DNA of 64,000 nucleotides. Origin: Thalassobium sp. R2A62 (lineage in GTDB: Bacteria; Pseudomonadota; Alphaproteobacteria; Rhodobacterales; Rhodobacteraceae). The notes under the pieces were generated by a model that had not been told where the DNA came from, searched no databases, and was given only the letters and a program-made list of their open reading frames with translations. Of the stretch, positions 37,412 to 48,300 are shown one piece after another. The stretch lies in contig NZ_GG697169.2 in assembly GCF_000161835.1 (NCBI RefSeq), positions 2,422,575 through 2,486,574 of the forward strand. Direction: 5' to 3'. Each line of letters opens with the position of its first letter. The stretch's first letter is position 1. A program made the translations under genes and the position numbers.

Positions 37412-37894
37412 GGCTGCGGCCTGTTCGGCTTGGCGGCGCGCAATCTCGTTCCGGTAGAGCGAGATAAAGTCGATGTTCTCTAGGTTCAGCGGCGGGAAGC
37501 CACCATCACGAGTAACGTCGCTTACAATCCGACGCAGGAACGGGAACAACATGCGTGGGCATTCGATCAAAAGATACGGATGCATCTGCTCATCGGGCAG
37601 ACCTGTGATTTCAAAGATTCCAGCGTATTCGATTTCCAAAAGGAACAGGTTGTCGCCGCCCTCTTTGTTCTTCGACGTGATTTTCAGCTTGATCACTACT
37701 TCGTACTGGTTCTCGCCACGCTTGCGTGCATCAAGGTTTACCTGAACCGCGATCTCGGGCTGGACGTCACCGCCAACACCGCGCTGAGCCATGATGTTTT
37801 CAAAGGACATGTCCCGGATAAACTGCGCTACGATGCGCTGGTTCACTTGTGGTGCCTGCTGAGCTGCGGCTGGTTCTGCGCCATTTTCGGCCAT
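37397..37894 (-). CDS. secB: SecB export chaperone
   Basis: 165 residues. It contains the SecB core 'RIVAQFIRDMSFENIMAQRG', 'INFASLY'-like C-terminal segment ENIDFISLYRNE, and 'CPRMLFPFLRRIVSDVTRDGGFPPLNLE', which closely follows SecB. The chaperone holds preproteins for SecA. It is the usual right neighbour of dnaQ in Alphaproteobacteria and converges on it with a 4-nt overlap. Confidence 0.95.
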   Translation of the reverse strand: MAENGAEPAAAQQAPQVNQRIVAQFIRDMSFENIMAQRGVGGDVQPEIAVQVNLDARKRGENQYEVVIKLKITSKNKEGGDNLFLLEIEYAGIFEITGLPDEQMHPYLLIECPRMLFPFLRRIVSDVTRDGGFPPLNLENIDFISLYRNEIARRQAEQAAAKTDA

Positions 37895-37939
37895 TGGAAG
37901 GTCTCCGTAAAAAATGCTTCGGACGTTCCTAACAGGGCT

Positions 37940-38419
37940 TTAGTGGTCCGTCCACTTGGACGGCTTGTCATTTGGCGATGTTTTCGGATCAATCTCGTGA
38001 AATTCGCCATCAATCACTTGGTCGTTCGGCTGTTGGCTCTGTCGAGGAGGCTCGCCCATTGAAAATGATTGAACTTTGATCTTAGATCGCAGCCACCGAT
38101 ACGCCGCACGTCGGATTGGTGCGACGAGCAATGCAAAACCGACCGCATCTGTCAAAAACCCCGGTGTCAAAAGCAAAACACCAGACACAAGGATCATTGC
38201 GCCATGCGCTAATGGCTCTGTTGGATCTTGCAGTTCAGAAAACGACGTTTGTACGTTTCGCAATGCCATTGCCCCCTGCGCGCGTACCAGCCAAGTGCCC
38301 AAAATGGCGGTTATGATAACGATACCAATCGTTGGCCAAAAGTGGATCAATCCCCCAACTTTGAGAAACAGGGCGATCTCAATGATGGGAACAGCAATGA
38401 ATAATAAGAAGAGATACAT
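37940..38419 (-). CDS. fxsA: FxsA family membrane protein
   Basis: 159 residues. An N-terminal hydrophobic stretch ('LFIAVPIIEIALFLKVGGLI') and further segments to about residue 110 are membrane-spanning. The motif 'GTWLVRAQGAMALRNVQTSF' is typical of FxsA, a small cytoplasmic-membrane protein linked to F exclusion of phage T7 in E. coli. The C-terminal tail is polar and variable. It lies divergent from the Tim44-like gene. Confidence 0.85.
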   Translation of the reverse strand: MYLFLLFIAVPIIEIALFLKVGGLIHFWPTIGIVIITAILGTWLVRAQGAMALRNVQTSFSELQDPTEPLAHGAMILVSGVLLLTPGFLTDAVGFALLVAPIRRAAYRWLRSKIKVQSFSMGEPPRQSQQPNDQVIDGEFHEIDPKTSPNDKPSKWTDH

Positions 38420-38527
38420 CTCTTACCTCGTATTTGTGACCCTGCCACTTGTGGACTTGGGCCTATCCGTGACCTACATATGATCAAGATTGTTTTCTTA
38501 CCACTCTTTCCCAGAAACGAGACCCAA

Positions 38528-39187
38528 ATGAATTCACCTATTATTCAGCTCTTGGTTTTGGCTGGAATAGCCATCTTTTTGATCCTACGCTTGCGCAATG
38601 TTCTGGGAACCCGCGAGGGCTTTGAAAAGCCGCCGGCGCAGCAATCCTCGGCACCTGATCGCGCACTCAGCGATTTTGAGGTCATCGAGGGAGGTCCAGA
38701 TCACGATATCACGGATCATGTTCCAGAAGGTGGCGACGCCTACAACGCGCTATTGGGAATGAAGAAGGTCGATCCGTCGTTCAACGTTGGCGAATTTCTG
38801 GGTGGTGCGCGTGGCGCATATGAAATGATCTTGATGGCGTTTGAGCGTGGCGAGATTGAGGAAATCAAACCATTCTTGTCATCTGACGTATACGAAGCAT
38901 TTGCGACGGTTGTTGATGACCGCAAAGCCAAAGGCGTTACAATCGAGGCAAACTTTGTTGGGATCAGCGACATGGCACTGAACGCTGCTGATTTTAACGA
39001 GACAACAGGCGAAGCTGAAATCGCTGTCCGGTTTGTTGGCGAAATGACCAGCATCGTTCGCGACAAAGGTGGCGATGTGATTGAAGGTAGCGAAACAACA
39101 GTCAAACGGCAAAAAGACACATGGACCTTTGCCCGTGATATGGATGCTGACGATCCAAACTGGGATCTCGTCGCCACGGGCGAATGA
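38528..39187 (+). CDS. Tim44/TimA-family adaptor-like protein
   Basis: About 219 residues from the ATG at 38528 (MNSPIIQLLVLAGIAIFLIL), an N-terminal membrane anchor; an ATG 48 nt upstream would add a hydrophilic extension before it. The remaining part has a Tim44-like domain (from about residue 70: 'FNVGEFLGGARGAYEMILMAFERGEIEEIKPFLS' then 'DVYEAFATVVDDRKAKG'). It is thought to be a bacterial relative of mitochondrial Tim44; the role in bacteria is unproven. Operon: overlaps mltA by 4 nt (ATGA), followed by smr. Confidence 0.85.
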   Translation: MNSPIIQLLVLAGIAIFLILRLRNVLGTREGFEKPPAQQSSAPDRALSDFEVIEGGPDHDITDHVPEGGDAYNALLGMKKVDPSFNVGEFLGGARGAYEMILMAFERGEIEEIKPFLSSDVYEAFATVVDDRKAKGVTIEANFVGISDMALNAADFNETTGEAEIAVRFVGEMTSIVRDKGGDVIEGSETTVKRQKDTWTFARDMDADDPNWDLVATGE

Positions 39188-40206
39188 TCCGAGCGGCGCT
39201 GCTTTCTCTTTGTCTTGCGGGGCCGGTTATGGCGCAAAGCAACATTACGCTTCTCGAGTTTGACCAGCTGGATGGCTGGAACGACGACGATCATGATCAG
39301 GCATTAGATGTCTTTCTAAATACATGCCGTGATTTGGATGATCCGGATTGGACATCCCTCTGTCAGGTCGCGGGTCGCCAGCCAGATGCCAAGGCATTTT
39401 TTGAGCTCTTTTTTCGCCCAGTCTTGATCGAAGATGACAAAGACGCTTTGTTCACTGGCTATTTCGAACCCGAGCTCCGCGGGTCTCTGACAAGAGACGA
39501 AACCTTTAGGTTTCCGCTCTATCGGCTGCCGCCTGAAATTAAGCGTGGAACACCTTGGCTGACCCGCCGTGAAATGGAAGAAACAGATGCTTTGGCAGGC
39601 CGCGGTCTCGAAATCGTTTGGATTGATGATCCCGTGGATGTGTTCTTTCTACAGGTTCAGGGGTCAGGGCGCGTCAACCTGAACACAGGTGGCGGAATTC
39701 GTGTTGGGTATGGTGGCGCCAATGGGCATTCGTATTCTTCGGTTGGAGCCGAGCTAATCGCGCGTGGGATTTACGAGCCGCACCAAGTATCCGCACAGGT
39801 CATTCAAAACTGGGTCAAACGTAACCCCGAAGACGGCGCAGACCTGCTGCGCACAAACGACAGCTATGTCTTCTTTCGCGAAGTGAACGAAGTTCCTGCT
39901 GACAAGGGCCCGCTTGGTGCGATGAACCGATCTATTACGACAGACCGCTCGGTTGCTGTTGATCCTGCGTTCGTCACGCTTGGCGGCCCAGTATGGTTAG
40001 AAAAGGATGGTCGCACACCTATCCGCCGTTTGATGATTGCCCAGGACACGGGATCGGCCATCAAGGGTGCGCAACGGGCTGACATCTTCTTTGGGACTGG
40101 CGATGAGGCTGGACGCCTCGCGGGGCAAATCAAAGATGGCGGTCGTCTGGTGCAGCTGGTTCCCATTCAACGCGCATATGCAATGGCCACTGGGGACGAT
40201 GAATGA
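39184..40206 (+). CDS. mltA: Lytic transglycosylase MltA
   Basis: 340 residues. Signal peptide residues 1-18 (MIRAALLSLCLAGPVMAQ). The MltA domain has FTGYFEPELRGS, 'VDVFFLQVQGSGRV' and the 3D domain end 'IAQDTGSAIKGAQRADIFFGTGDEAG', whose Asp residues are catalytic. It cuts peptidoglycan glycan strands to 1,6-anhydro ends. No lipobox is visible, so it is probably soluble periplasmic. Overlaps the Tim44-like gene and smr by 4 nt. Confidence 0.92.
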   Translation: MIRAALLSLCLAGPVMAQSNITLLEFDQLDGWNDDDHDQALDVFLNTCRDLDDPDWTSLCQVAGRQPDAKAFFELFFRPVLIEDDKDALFTGYFEPELRGSLTRDETFRFPLYRLPPEIKRGTPWLTRREMEETDALAGRGLEIVWIDDPVDVFFLQVQGSGRVNLNTGGGIRVGYGGANGHSYSSVGAELIARGIYEPHQVSAQVIQNWVKRNPEDGADLLRTNDSYVFFREVNEVPADKGPLGAMNRSITTDRSVAVDPAFVTLGGPVWLEKDGRTPIRRLMIAQDTGSAIKGAQRADIFFGTGDEAGRLAGQIKDGGRLVQLVPIQRAYAMATGDDE

Positions 40207-40802
40207 AACGCCCCCGCGAACTGCGGTCGGACGAACGTGATCTATGGAACCAAGTCACCAAACGTACTGATCCGCTGAACCCGAAGAAGCCGGCGGTGAT
40301 TGTCCAAGCCAAGCCCAAAAAACTTGCACCAATCGAGCGAAAGCCTGAACCGATACCAATGTTTCGGATTGGTGAAAAAACGGCGACACACCGACAAAAT
40401 GATTTAGCCCCTCAGCTTCGGGACCACTTGTCATCTGCGCCTGTACAGATGGACAAAGGGTCGTTTCGTAAAATGTCACGCGGTAAGATTAAGCCTGAAA
40501 TGCGGATCGATTTGCACGGAATGTCATTGGCCGAGGCACACCCTGAGCTGATCGCCTTTATCATCAGCGCGCACCTCGAACAAAAACGGTTGGTGTTGGT
40601 CATCACAGGTAAGGGTAAACAAAAGAACGACACAGGTCCGATACCCGTGCGCCATGGTGTTTTGCGTCACCAAGTTCCTCAATGGCTCGCGATGCCACCG
40701 CTCGCAAATCGGATTCTAGAGGTTCGCGAGGCTCATCTCAAACACGGTGGTGCTGGCGCCTACTATGTCTATCTACGTCGAACGAGGGGTCTCTCGACCT
40801 GA
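40203..40802 (+). CDS. Smr-domain protein
   Basis: 199 residues. The C-terminal Smr domain carries MRIDLHGMSLAEA, LVITGKGKQK and EVREAHLKHGGAGAYYVYLRR. The first 80 residues are basic and unstructured-looking (PLNPKKPAVIVQAKPKK). Smr domains bind or nick nucleic acids; the free-standing bacterial form has no certain role. It shares an operon with mltA; its 3' end overlaps the convergent MFS gene by 30 nt. Confidence 0.85.
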   Translation: MKRPRELRSDERDLWNQVTKRTDPLNPKKPAVIVQAKPKKLAPIERKPEPIPMFRIGEKTATHRQNDLAPQLRDHLSSAPVQMDKGSFRKMSRGKIKPEMRIDLHGMSLAEAHPELIAFIISAHLEQKRLVLVITGKGKQKNDTGPIPVRHGVLRHQVPQWLAMPPLANRILEVREAHLKHGGAGAYYVYLRRTRGLST

Positions 40803-41996
40803 AACTGCGATACCAATTGCAACTGATAGACAGGCAAGCGCAAAGAAGATGGAAAACCCTTTTAGCTGGGTTTCGAACCCAACACCTTGATCAATCAAAA
40901 ACCCTGACAAACCTGGACCGATAGCCGACCCCAAGACCATTAGTGCTGTCGCCATAGCCTTGATCGATCCAATAAACTGGGTTCCAAAAGTTTCCGCCCA
41001 ATACGCGATCGGTACTGTCGAATTCGCACCGCTTGCCAAGGCAAGACACCCCATCGCAATCGTACCCTCGAAAACTGTATCCGCTGTCGCAAATAGCCAG
41101 AAACCAACAATCAGAGGAGACAGAAAGATTGGCATCAATCGTTTGCTGCCAAACCGATCAATCGCAAAGCCTGACAGGATCATCGCCACAACCCCAACTC
41201 CAGTATAGATCGGGAACAATGTGACGAGCTCGAGATGAGCCCACCCTTTGATCTTGGCTAAATGTACCTGTTGGAAAAAGAACGCGGTTATCCATGCAGA
41301 TGGCCCAACAACAGCCGGTGCGATGAACCAAAACAGAGGATGTCGGATCACGTCACTTCGCGTCCAATGTTTGCCATGCATTCCTACACTATCGGATCCT
41401 TGTACGATCGATTGTGGTGTTCGTTCCATTCGCAATAATCGTGCCAACACCGGCAAAAGGCACAGTGTCAGAACCGCGCTTCCAACCCAAAGAAACCGCC
41501 AATCAAAGTGAACCAACAGTAGAACGAACAAAATTGGCAACGTCGCCTCGCCAACAGCGTAGCCGGTACTTGCAAATGAGAGCGCCTTGCCGCGAGAGGC
41601 TTGAAACCAGCGGGTCATCGCAACAGATGAAATATGATTTAGCATTCCTTGGCCGGAAAACCGGAGCAGGAAAATCGCAACAGGAATGAACCAAACACCG
41701 GGTAACGCCGCCATTGAGAGACATGCGCAGGCCAAGAGAACAATAATCGCTTTGCCAAGAACCCGAACCCGATACGTGTCGGTTAACGTTCCGGCCCATA
41801 TCATCAGAACTGCCGAACTTAGCGTCCCAATCATATAGAGGCCGCCCCAAGCAGTATGGCTTAGATCAAAGCTGCGCTGGATATCGCCCGCAAACACCGA
41901 GATGAAAAACGTTTGACCAAAACTGGAGGCAAAGGTCAGCAGAAACCCAGCACAGAGAAAAGGCGCGTTTTCACGGAAGAACGACAAGGAATTCAT
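40773..41996 (-). CDS. MFS transporter
   Basis: 407 residues with about twelve hydrophobic segments. A GRxxDR-like loop is partly replaced by 'WAGTLTDTYRVRVLGKA' between helices 2 and 3, and 'SGFAIDRFGSKRLMP' between helices 8 and 9 is the second copy of the MFS loop. The substrate is unknown. It stands alone between smr and hslU. Confidence 0.8.
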   Translation of the reverse strand: MNSLSFFRENAPFLCAGFLLTFASSFGQTFFISVFAGDIQRSFDLSHTAWGGLYMIGTLSSAVLMIWAGTLTDTYRVRVLGKAIIVLLACACLSMAALPGVWFIPVAIFLLRFSGQGMLNHISSVAMTRWFQASRGKALSFASTGYAVGEATLPILFVLLLVHFDWRFLWVGSAVLTLCLLPVLARLLRMERTPQSIVQGSDSVGMHGKHWTRSDVIRHPLFWFIAPAVVGPSAWITAFFFQQVHLAKIKGWAHLELVTLFPIYTGVGVVAMILSGFAIDRFGSKRLMPIFLSPLIVGFWLFATADTVFEGTIAMGCLALASGANSTVPIAYWAETFGTQFIGSIKAMATALMVLGSAIGPGLSGFLIDQGVGFETQLKGFSIFFALACLSVAIGIAVSGRETPRST

Positions 41997-42041
41997 CCAG
42001 CTTTGTCGCCTTGCCAGTGTCTAAAGGAAAGCCTTTATTCG

Positions 42042-43349
42042 CTAGAGAACATATCTGCTGAGATCTGCGGACTTGGCCAGTTCGCCCAAATGCTCTTCGA
42101 CAAACGCGTGGTCAATTGTAACCTCGTCGCCGCTTCGATCTGGGGCCGAAAACGACAACTCTTCAAAGACCCGCTCGAGCACTGTGTAGAGACGGCGCGC
42201 GCCGATATTCTCGACGGATTCGTTTACTTCGGCTGCAATTCTAGCCAAGGCTGCGATACCGTCTTCTTTGAATGTAACGGTCACATCTTCGGTGCCCATG
42301 AGCGCGGTGTATTGGCGGGTCAGCGCGTTATCAGTCTCAGTCAGAATGCGTATAAAATCGGATTCGGTCAGCGCGCGAAGTTCGACGCGAATTGGCAAAC
42401 GACCCTGAAGCTCGGGCAAGAGATCAGATGGCTTGGCGATGTGAAATGCACCAGAGGCGATGAACAGGATATGATCTGTTTTAATTGCTCCGTGCTTTGT
42501 CGAGACAGTCGTGCCTTCGATCAATGGCAGCAGGTCGCGTTGAACACCTTCTCGACTGACGTCACCACCACGCGCATCGGCACGGGCGCAGACCTTGTCG
42601 ATTTCATCCAAAAACACGATGCCGTTCTGTTCAACAGCCTCTAGCGCTGCGCGCGTCACGGTTTCATCATCCAACAGTTTGTCTGCTTCTTCGGAAATCA
42701 GAACATCATAGCTCTCTGAAACGGTCATCCGTTTCTTAACGGTTCGGCCGCCAAATGCTTTGCCAAAGATATCACCGATATTCATCATTCCACCCATTTG
42801 ACCGGGCTGGCCGGGGATCTCCATCCCTTTCATTGGGTTTGATGTGTCGGTGAGCTCGAGCTCAATAATCGTTTTGTCCAGCTCACCAGTTTTCAGCTTC
42901 TTGCGAAACATATTTTGGGTGCTTTCGCGGGCATCTTCACCAGCAATTGCAGCGACGACGCGATCCTCAGCGGCTTTATGTGCCTTGGCTTTGACGTCAT
43001 CTCGCATGTTTTCACGCGTCTGAATGATCGCAGCGTCGACCAGATCTCGGACGATCTGTTCCACATCCCTACCGACGTATCCAACCTCGGTAAATTTGGT
43101 GGCCTCGATCTTAATAAACGGTGCGCGCGCAAGCTTGGCTAACCGTCGCGAAATCTCGGTCTTGCCGACGCCGGTTGGGCCAATCATCAGAATGTTCTTG
43201 GGGTAAACTTCGTCGCGTAAGTCATCGCCCAGTTGCTTGCGGCGCCAACGATTGCGAAGCGCCACCGCAACGGCACGCTTGGCGTCGTTTTGGCCTATAA
43301 TAAAACGGTCTAGTTCCGAGACGATCTCGCGGGGGGTCAGGTCGGTCAT
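42042..43349 (-). CDS. hslU: HslU, ATPase subunit of the HslVU protease
   Basis: 435 residues. P-loop [18 protein letters not shown] near residue 55, Walker [14 protein letters not shown], and the C-terminal '[18 protein letters not shown]' of the AAA+ Clp/Hsl clade, ending in the LSRYVL tail that docks into HslV. It unfolds proteins for HslV in heat shock. It overlaps hslV by 4 nt. Confidence 0.95.
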   Translation of the reverse strand: MTDLTPREIVSELDRFIIGQNDAKRAVAVALRNRWRRKQLGDDLRDEVYPKNILMIGPTGVGKTEISRRLAKLARAPFIKIEATKFTEVGYVGRDVEQIVRDLVDAAIIQTRENMRDDVKAKAHKAAEDRVVAAIAGEDARESTQNMFRKKLKTGELDKTIIELELTDTSNPMKGMEIPGQPGQMGGMMNIGDIFGKAFGGRTVKKRMTVSESYDVLISEEADKLLDDETVTRAALEAVEQNGIVFLDEIDKVCARADARGGDVSREGVQRDLLPLIEGTTVSTKHGAIKTDHILFIASGAFHIAKPSDLLPELQGRLPIRVELRALTESDFIRILTETDNALTRQYTALMGTEDVTVTFKEDGIAALARIAAEVNESVENIGARRLYTVLERVFEELSFSAPDRSGDEVTIDHAFVEEHLGELAKSADLSRYVL

Positions 43350-43903
43350 TGTTTGATTACCTCAACGGTCAGGTTGCCGTTCGTGTAGACGCAGATGTCA
43401 GATGCAATCGCCATAGCTTGGCGGGCGATATCTTCGGCTGGTTTGTCGCCGTCATATAGTCCGCGTGCCGCAGCAAGAGCAAAATTGCCGCCTGATCCAA
43501 TCGCCGCAACATTATGCTCTGGTTCCAAGACATCGCCGGCACCAGTGATTACCAACAGGTCTGTACCGTCAGTTACAATCAGCATCGCCTCGAGTTTTTG
43601 CAAATATTTGTCAGTGCGCCAGTCCTTGGCGAGCTCGACAGAGGCGCGCGCCAGTTGTCCTGGTGTCGCTTCAAGCTTGGCTTCTAAGCGCTCTAGCAGT
43701 GTAAAGGCATCAGCGGTCGAGCCAGCAAAGCCAGCGACGACATCGTGTCCGCCGGGAGACAGACGACGCACTTTGCGCGCAGTCCCTTTGATTACGGTTT
43801 GGCCTAGGCTCACCTGACCATCACCGGCGATTACAACCTCGCCCCCCTTTTTCACACCAATGATTGTGGTGCCGTGCCATCCGGGGAAATCACTATCTGC
43901 CAT
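43346..43903 (-). CDS. hslV: HslV, peptidase subunit of the HslVU protease
   Basis: 185 residues. The sequence [13 protein letters not shown] places the processed N-terminal catalytic Thr near residue 11; [10 protein letters not shown] and '[15 protein letters not shown]' are HslV-specific. It forms the proteasome-like chamber of HslVU. First gene of hslV-hslU; a promoter resembling sigma-32 sites lies upstream. Confidence 0.95.
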   Translation of the reverse strand: MADSDFPGWHGTTIIGVKKGGEVVIAGDGQVSLGQTVIKGTARKVRRLSPGGHDVVAGFAGSTADAFTLLERLEAKLEATPGQLARASVELAKDWRTDKYLQKLEAMLIVTDGTDLLVITGAGDVLEPEHNVAAIGSGGNFALAAARGLYDGDKPAEDIARQAMAIASDICVYTNGNLTVEVIKQ

Positions 43904-43929
43904 GTTAAACCTCAGTGTTGCGTCTCATT

Positions 43930-43959
43930 TATATGGCGGTCCGATGCGTGTTGAACAAG
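43930..43959 (-). promoter_or_regulatory. Candidate RpoH (sigma-32) promoter of hslVU
   Basis: Minus strand: CTTGTT (43959-43954), 17-nt spacer, CCATATA (43936-43930), 27 nt before the hslV ATG. This is a good fit to the alphaproteobacterial heat-shock promoter, and matches the known heat-shock role of HslVU. Confidence 0.65.
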
Positions 43960-44003
43960 CCTCTTGGATTGTGAGACCGCAATGGTTTGGGTATCGCTAG
44001 TGT

Positions 44004-44921
44004 ATGAACAGCGAAAAGACACTCACATTCTATCTTAGCAAACGCCTGTTGAAACAGGTCGACGCCAAGCAAAATGGTTTCGTGTCCAAGGTTGCCCGCG
44101 TTGCTGAGACGTCTGGTTTCCAAGTGCGCTACGAGCAAAACTCGAAACAAGCACGGATCGCGTCCATGATGAATGACGGATACGCCATGTTTCATATGGA
44201 CGACCCGTTCCACGACCACGCCCTGACAATGCGCAAAGTCTATTCCTATCCATTTTGGCAGATCGAAAAAGATGCCAAGCGATGGGAATGGGCAGTTGCA
44301 AAGAGACAGTTTGAACCCACGGAAATAGACCAAGGCCTTGCCAGAGATTTCGTCGAAAATTGGCGCAAGTGGTTGTTCCAAGGCCAAGCCGAAAATCCGA
44401 TGCGCAGCGGGTTTGTCTACGTGCCCTTGCAGGGGCGCGTGTTGGACAATCGGAGCTTCCAGACAATGAGTCCGTTGGACATGCTGCGCGAAACATTGGG
44501 CCATGAACAACAGCGCCCAATCATTGCAACGCTTCACCCTAATGAAAACTATTCAACAGATGAGATTGCGGAACTAGAGACACTGATCAACAAGCACCCG
44601 CAGCTTAAAGTCACATCGGCACCAATGGCGAAAATGCTGGCGGAATGCGACTATGTCGTCGCGGAAAATTCGTCTGCGGCATTCTTCGCTCACTTCTTTG
44701 GCAAGCCATCGATCCATTTTGCGAAAATCGACTTTCATCATGCCGGACTCAACGTTGGGGAAATAGGAGTGTCCGCAGCGTTTGAACAGATAACGAACCA
44801 CAGCCCAAACCACGAGGCTTATCTGTATTGGTTTTGGCAAATAATGGCGATCAATGCTGGACGGGCCGATGTGTCAGATCGCATACGCTTGGCCATGCAG
44901 AATGCTGGATGGCCTATGTAA
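44004..44921 (+). CDS. Capsular polysaccharide biosynthesis-like protein
   Basis: 305 residues, no signal peptide. The middle 'FVYVPLQGRVLDNRSFQTMSPLDML' and 'ECDYVVAENSSAAFFAHFFGKPSIHFAKIDFHH' look like the capsule-synthesis/export family (KpsS-like) and glycosyltransferase-fold proteins, though the match is weak. Function uncertain. It stands alone, divergent from hslVU and convergent with trxA. Confidence 0.5.
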   Translation: MNSEKTLTFYLSKRLLKQVDAKQNGFVSKVARVAETSGFQVRYEQNSKQARIASMMNDGYAMFHMDDPFHDHALTMRKVYSYPFWQIEKDAKRWEWAVAKRQFEPTEIDQGLARDFVENWRKWLFQGQAENPMRSGFVYVPLQGRVLDNRSFQTMSPLDMLRETLGHEQQRPIIATLHPNENYSTDEIAELETLINKHPQLKVTSAPMAKMLAECDYVVAENSSAAFFAHFFGKPSIHFAKIDFHHAGLNVGEIGVSAAFEQITNHSPNHEAYLYWFWQIMAINAGRADVSDRIRLAMQNAGWPM

Positions 44922-44950
44922 AAAGGGCGCCCAATCAGGACGCTCTTTCT
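44921..44950 (-). terminator. Rho-independent terminator of trxA
   Basis: Minus strand: AGAGCGTCC, short loop, GGGCGCCCT, then a run of five T before AC. One mismatch in the stem. It lies about 18 nt after the trxA stop and just after the stop of the convergent capsule-like gene. Confidence 0.6.
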
Positions 44951-44967
44951 TACAAAAACTTGTCGAC

Positions 44968-45288
44968 TTAGATCGAGTCTTCGATCCAGCTTTGCAGTGC
45001 TGCCTTTGGTGCGGCGCCTGCGCGGTTTGAAACAACTTCACCGCCTTTGAACACGAACAAAGCGGGGATCCCGCGAACACCCATTTGAGCTGGTGAATTG
45101 GGGTTTTCGTCGACGTTCACTTTGACGATTTTGACCTTGCCTTCCATCTCAGCCGACAGCTCTTCGAGCGCTGGGCCAATCTGTTTGCAAGGGCCACACC
45201 ATTCGGCCCAAAAATCTACAACAACGGGAACATCAGAGTTCCGCACTTCGGCATCAAAGGTTGCGTCTGTTACTGCTACGGTAGCCAT
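44968..45288 (-). CDS. trxA: Thioredoxin
   Basis: 106 residues. Active site WCGPC in '[20 protein letters not shown]', cis-Pro in [15 protein letters not shown]. It is a general cytosolic disulfide reductase. It follows addA by 92 nt but has its own promoter-like sequence (TTGACC at 45352-45347, 17-nt spacer, TAGGTT at 45329-45324) and a terminator after it, so it can be transcribed alone. Confidence 0.96.
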   Translation of the reverse strand: MATVAVTDATFDAEVRNSDVPVVVDFWAEWCGPCKQIGPALEELSAEMEGKVKIVKVNVDENPNSPAQMGVRGIPALFVFKGGEVVSNRAGAAPKAALQSWIEDSI

Positions 45289-45323
45289 CAGTTATCTCCT
45301 GCGGCGAAAAAGGTTAGGTTGGG

Positions 45324-45352
45324 AACCTAGGAACGCCCCCTCAAAAGGTCAA
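45324..45352 (-). promoter_or_regulatory. Candidate housekeeping promoter of trxA
   Basis: Minus strand: TTGACC, 17-nt spacer, TAGGTT, about 35 nt before the trxA start, with GGAG (CAGGAGATAACTG) as ribosome-binding site. Confidence 0.5.
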
Positions 45353-45380
45353 GCAAATGTCGTATACCACGTACGTTCAA

Positions 45381-48300
45381 TCACAAGATCGTGCGGTCGA
45401 GAGCCCCAAGCACGAGCTCATCAGGCATTGGCATTAGTACACCTGTTTCGGTCCACAGTACCGCAGTTGAGACAGTCTTGCTCGGATAGACCAACCGTAG
45501 CGCCGCGAGATATGCACCCATCTGCCGCAAGATACCTTCGGGCGTTTTATCGACGACATCAGGGACCATCCGGTTTGATTTGAAATCAATAGCCGTGACG
45601 GTTTCGCTATCTACAACCAACCGGTCGATTGTTCCGTGAATGCGGCGACCATCTAGAGCGTCTAGGTTGGCAGTGATTGGAACCTCTGCGAGAGTGCCGG
45701 TTTCAAAAATATGGCTGAGTTCAGGCTTGGCCAACAATCGCTGTGATGTCTCGATTGCATCGGCAAGAAATGGGCTGTCCGTACCCAGCAAATTTTCAGC
45801 GACAACACTGTGATCCTCTGGCTTGATATGGGGCAAGTGTTCGAGAACCAGATGGATCGCTGTACCACGTTCCTTTGATGTACCATCATCAGCGGTTTCG
45901 GTCTCTCCGAACAGCGCCTTTGCACCTCCTAAATCAGAGGGGGAAAGTGTCGGCAAAGGGTCATCGTGTTGCGGCGTCGGGATGGTTGCAAAGTCTGGAA
46001 CCTTCGACGTTGAGGCCGAAGGCTTGACCAGTTGGTTCAGCGGTAGATCCGACCATCCATCGTTTGCAAATCGCAGGCCCTGCCCAATCACAAACGTTTC
46101 ATCAACCGCACCCGCCTGTGACATCCCGTACGTGACATCTTGGTACCAGCTGTCCCCGTCGCCGCCGACATCACCAGCGGCACAGACCACCAGCCATTTC
46201 TCTGCTCGCGTCATGGCAACATATAGCAAACGTTGACGCTCGTCTTCTTGCTTGAGTCGCTCGCGTTCTGTGCGATCTGAAATGACTTGAGGAACGTCAG
46301 TTGATGCGCCTCGCCAAACAACAGTGTCTGACAACGTCGTCAATTTGGGCAATGGCATTGGTTTTTTCTTCGCCGTATCTGGCAGAAATACAATTGGTGC
46401 CTCCAGACCTTTAGCGCCGTGCACGGTCATGACGCGGATCTGGTCGCCCGCGTTGTCCATCTGGCGTTTGATCTCTAGCTCGCCGGCAGCCATCCATTCT
46501 AAGAATCCAGTCAGACTAGGAATACTGCTGCGTTCGTATGCCAACGCTTGGGCTAGCAGAGCGTTGATGCCGTCTTCGGCCTCGGTGCCTAAACGACCGA
46601 GCAAACGATCCCGTGCGTCGTGGCGTGTCAGCAATCTCTCGATCAAATCATATGGCCGCAAAAAGTCGGCCTGCCGATCAAGGTCATCCAAGATCTCGCG
46701 GGTCTTGGGAAACTCGCTTGCGCGCTCTCTGAGGGTCGCTGACAAATATTGGCCCTTTGGCCGCTTGTGCGCCAAATCATAGAGGTCCTGTTCAGACCAC
46801 CCAAAGATGGGTGATTTTAGCGCACCTGCCAGAGACAAATCATCCTCAGGCAAGGCCAAGAATGATAGTACCGCCGTAATGTCGCGTACCGCTAACTCTG
46901 CCCCAACCTTGAGACGATCCGCTCCAGCGACGGCGAGGCCACGTTGTTTGCAAGCAGCGATAATTTCAGAGAACAGCCCCGAGTTGCGCCCTTGGACGAG
47001 GATCAAAATATCACCTTCGGTGATAGGCCGCTTCATTGGAACGCGATCGACTTCGTCCGGTATTGTCTCGTGGGCCTTCATTCGTAGAATTTCGTCGGCA
47101 ATCCCCCGCGCGAGTTGAACGTAATGGTGATCCTGCCCAACCTGATCAATCGGATCAAACCAGTCGCGATCTTCCTTGGTGTTTGTGGGTTCGATTGCGG
47201 GCCACAGATCAACGCGACCGGGCATCTGATTTTTGAACGCGATATGAAACACGTCCTTTTCTAGCCCGGCGCTTCGATCCCCAGAAAACGTCTGATCGAC
47301 GAGTGTCAAAATAGGTTCAGACGATCGGAATGAATAATCGAGAGACAAGGTGTTCAGGCCAATTTCGATTTGTTCTAGCCGTTCCTTGAACATGTCCCGC
47401 ATCGTGTCAAAAGCGTTGGGATCAGCACCTTGGAACGAATAGATCGACTGCTTTTTGTCACCAACTACGAATAGAGTACGCGGTTCGTCGTGTCGTGCAC
47501 CCTCGCCCGAAGTGAATTCTTGGGCGAGATTTTCGATTACTGACCATTGCGCTGGGCTCGTGTCTTGGGCCTCATCCACGAGAATATGATCGATTCCGCC
47601 GTCCAAACGGAACAGAACCCATTGCGCCACCTGTGGGTTGGTTAGCAGGGATTTGGCCTTGAGGATCAGATCGTCAAAATCCAACCAACCGTGTTGTTGT
47701 TTGCGGGCCTCGTACATCGGCAAAAACGCGGTCGCAAAGGTATGAAGTGCTTGGGTCATTTCAAATGATCTTATTGCTTTCTCAATTTGCGATACTTGCC
47801 AGACTTCATCCAAAAACGTGTCTAACTCACCGCGAAGCGGCTCAAACGCCTCCACTGCTCCCTTGTGATTAGCTTGAGGCCAATTACCGACCTTTGACCG
47901 ACCGTCCGAATATAGGAACGACTTTTTTAGCCACTGATAACCCTCTGTCGATGCGCCTTGCTTGAGTGTTCTTTCGAGCTCGACCCCGATCTTTTGGTAG
48001 GTGGGAGATGCAGCGGCCAAGACATCAAGAAAAGAGCGAGTATCAGTTTGACTAAGGACACCAAAGATCTTGTCGATCGGTGTTTGTGCGTTGGCATCGC
48101 GATCTAGCCCAAAGACCGCCTTCAAAGCCTCGCTCTTCTGGGGTTTGGCCAAGCTCTCTTTGTGGCTTGTGATCTGCATCAAGACGCGATCGAGATCGCT
48201 GTCCGAGACATAGCTAGCCAGATCGTACACCGCCGCAGTGTGGTCGCCGCGCGCCATGTCGTCGACCACTTCAGCCCGTAACATCTTGGCTGCGCGATCT

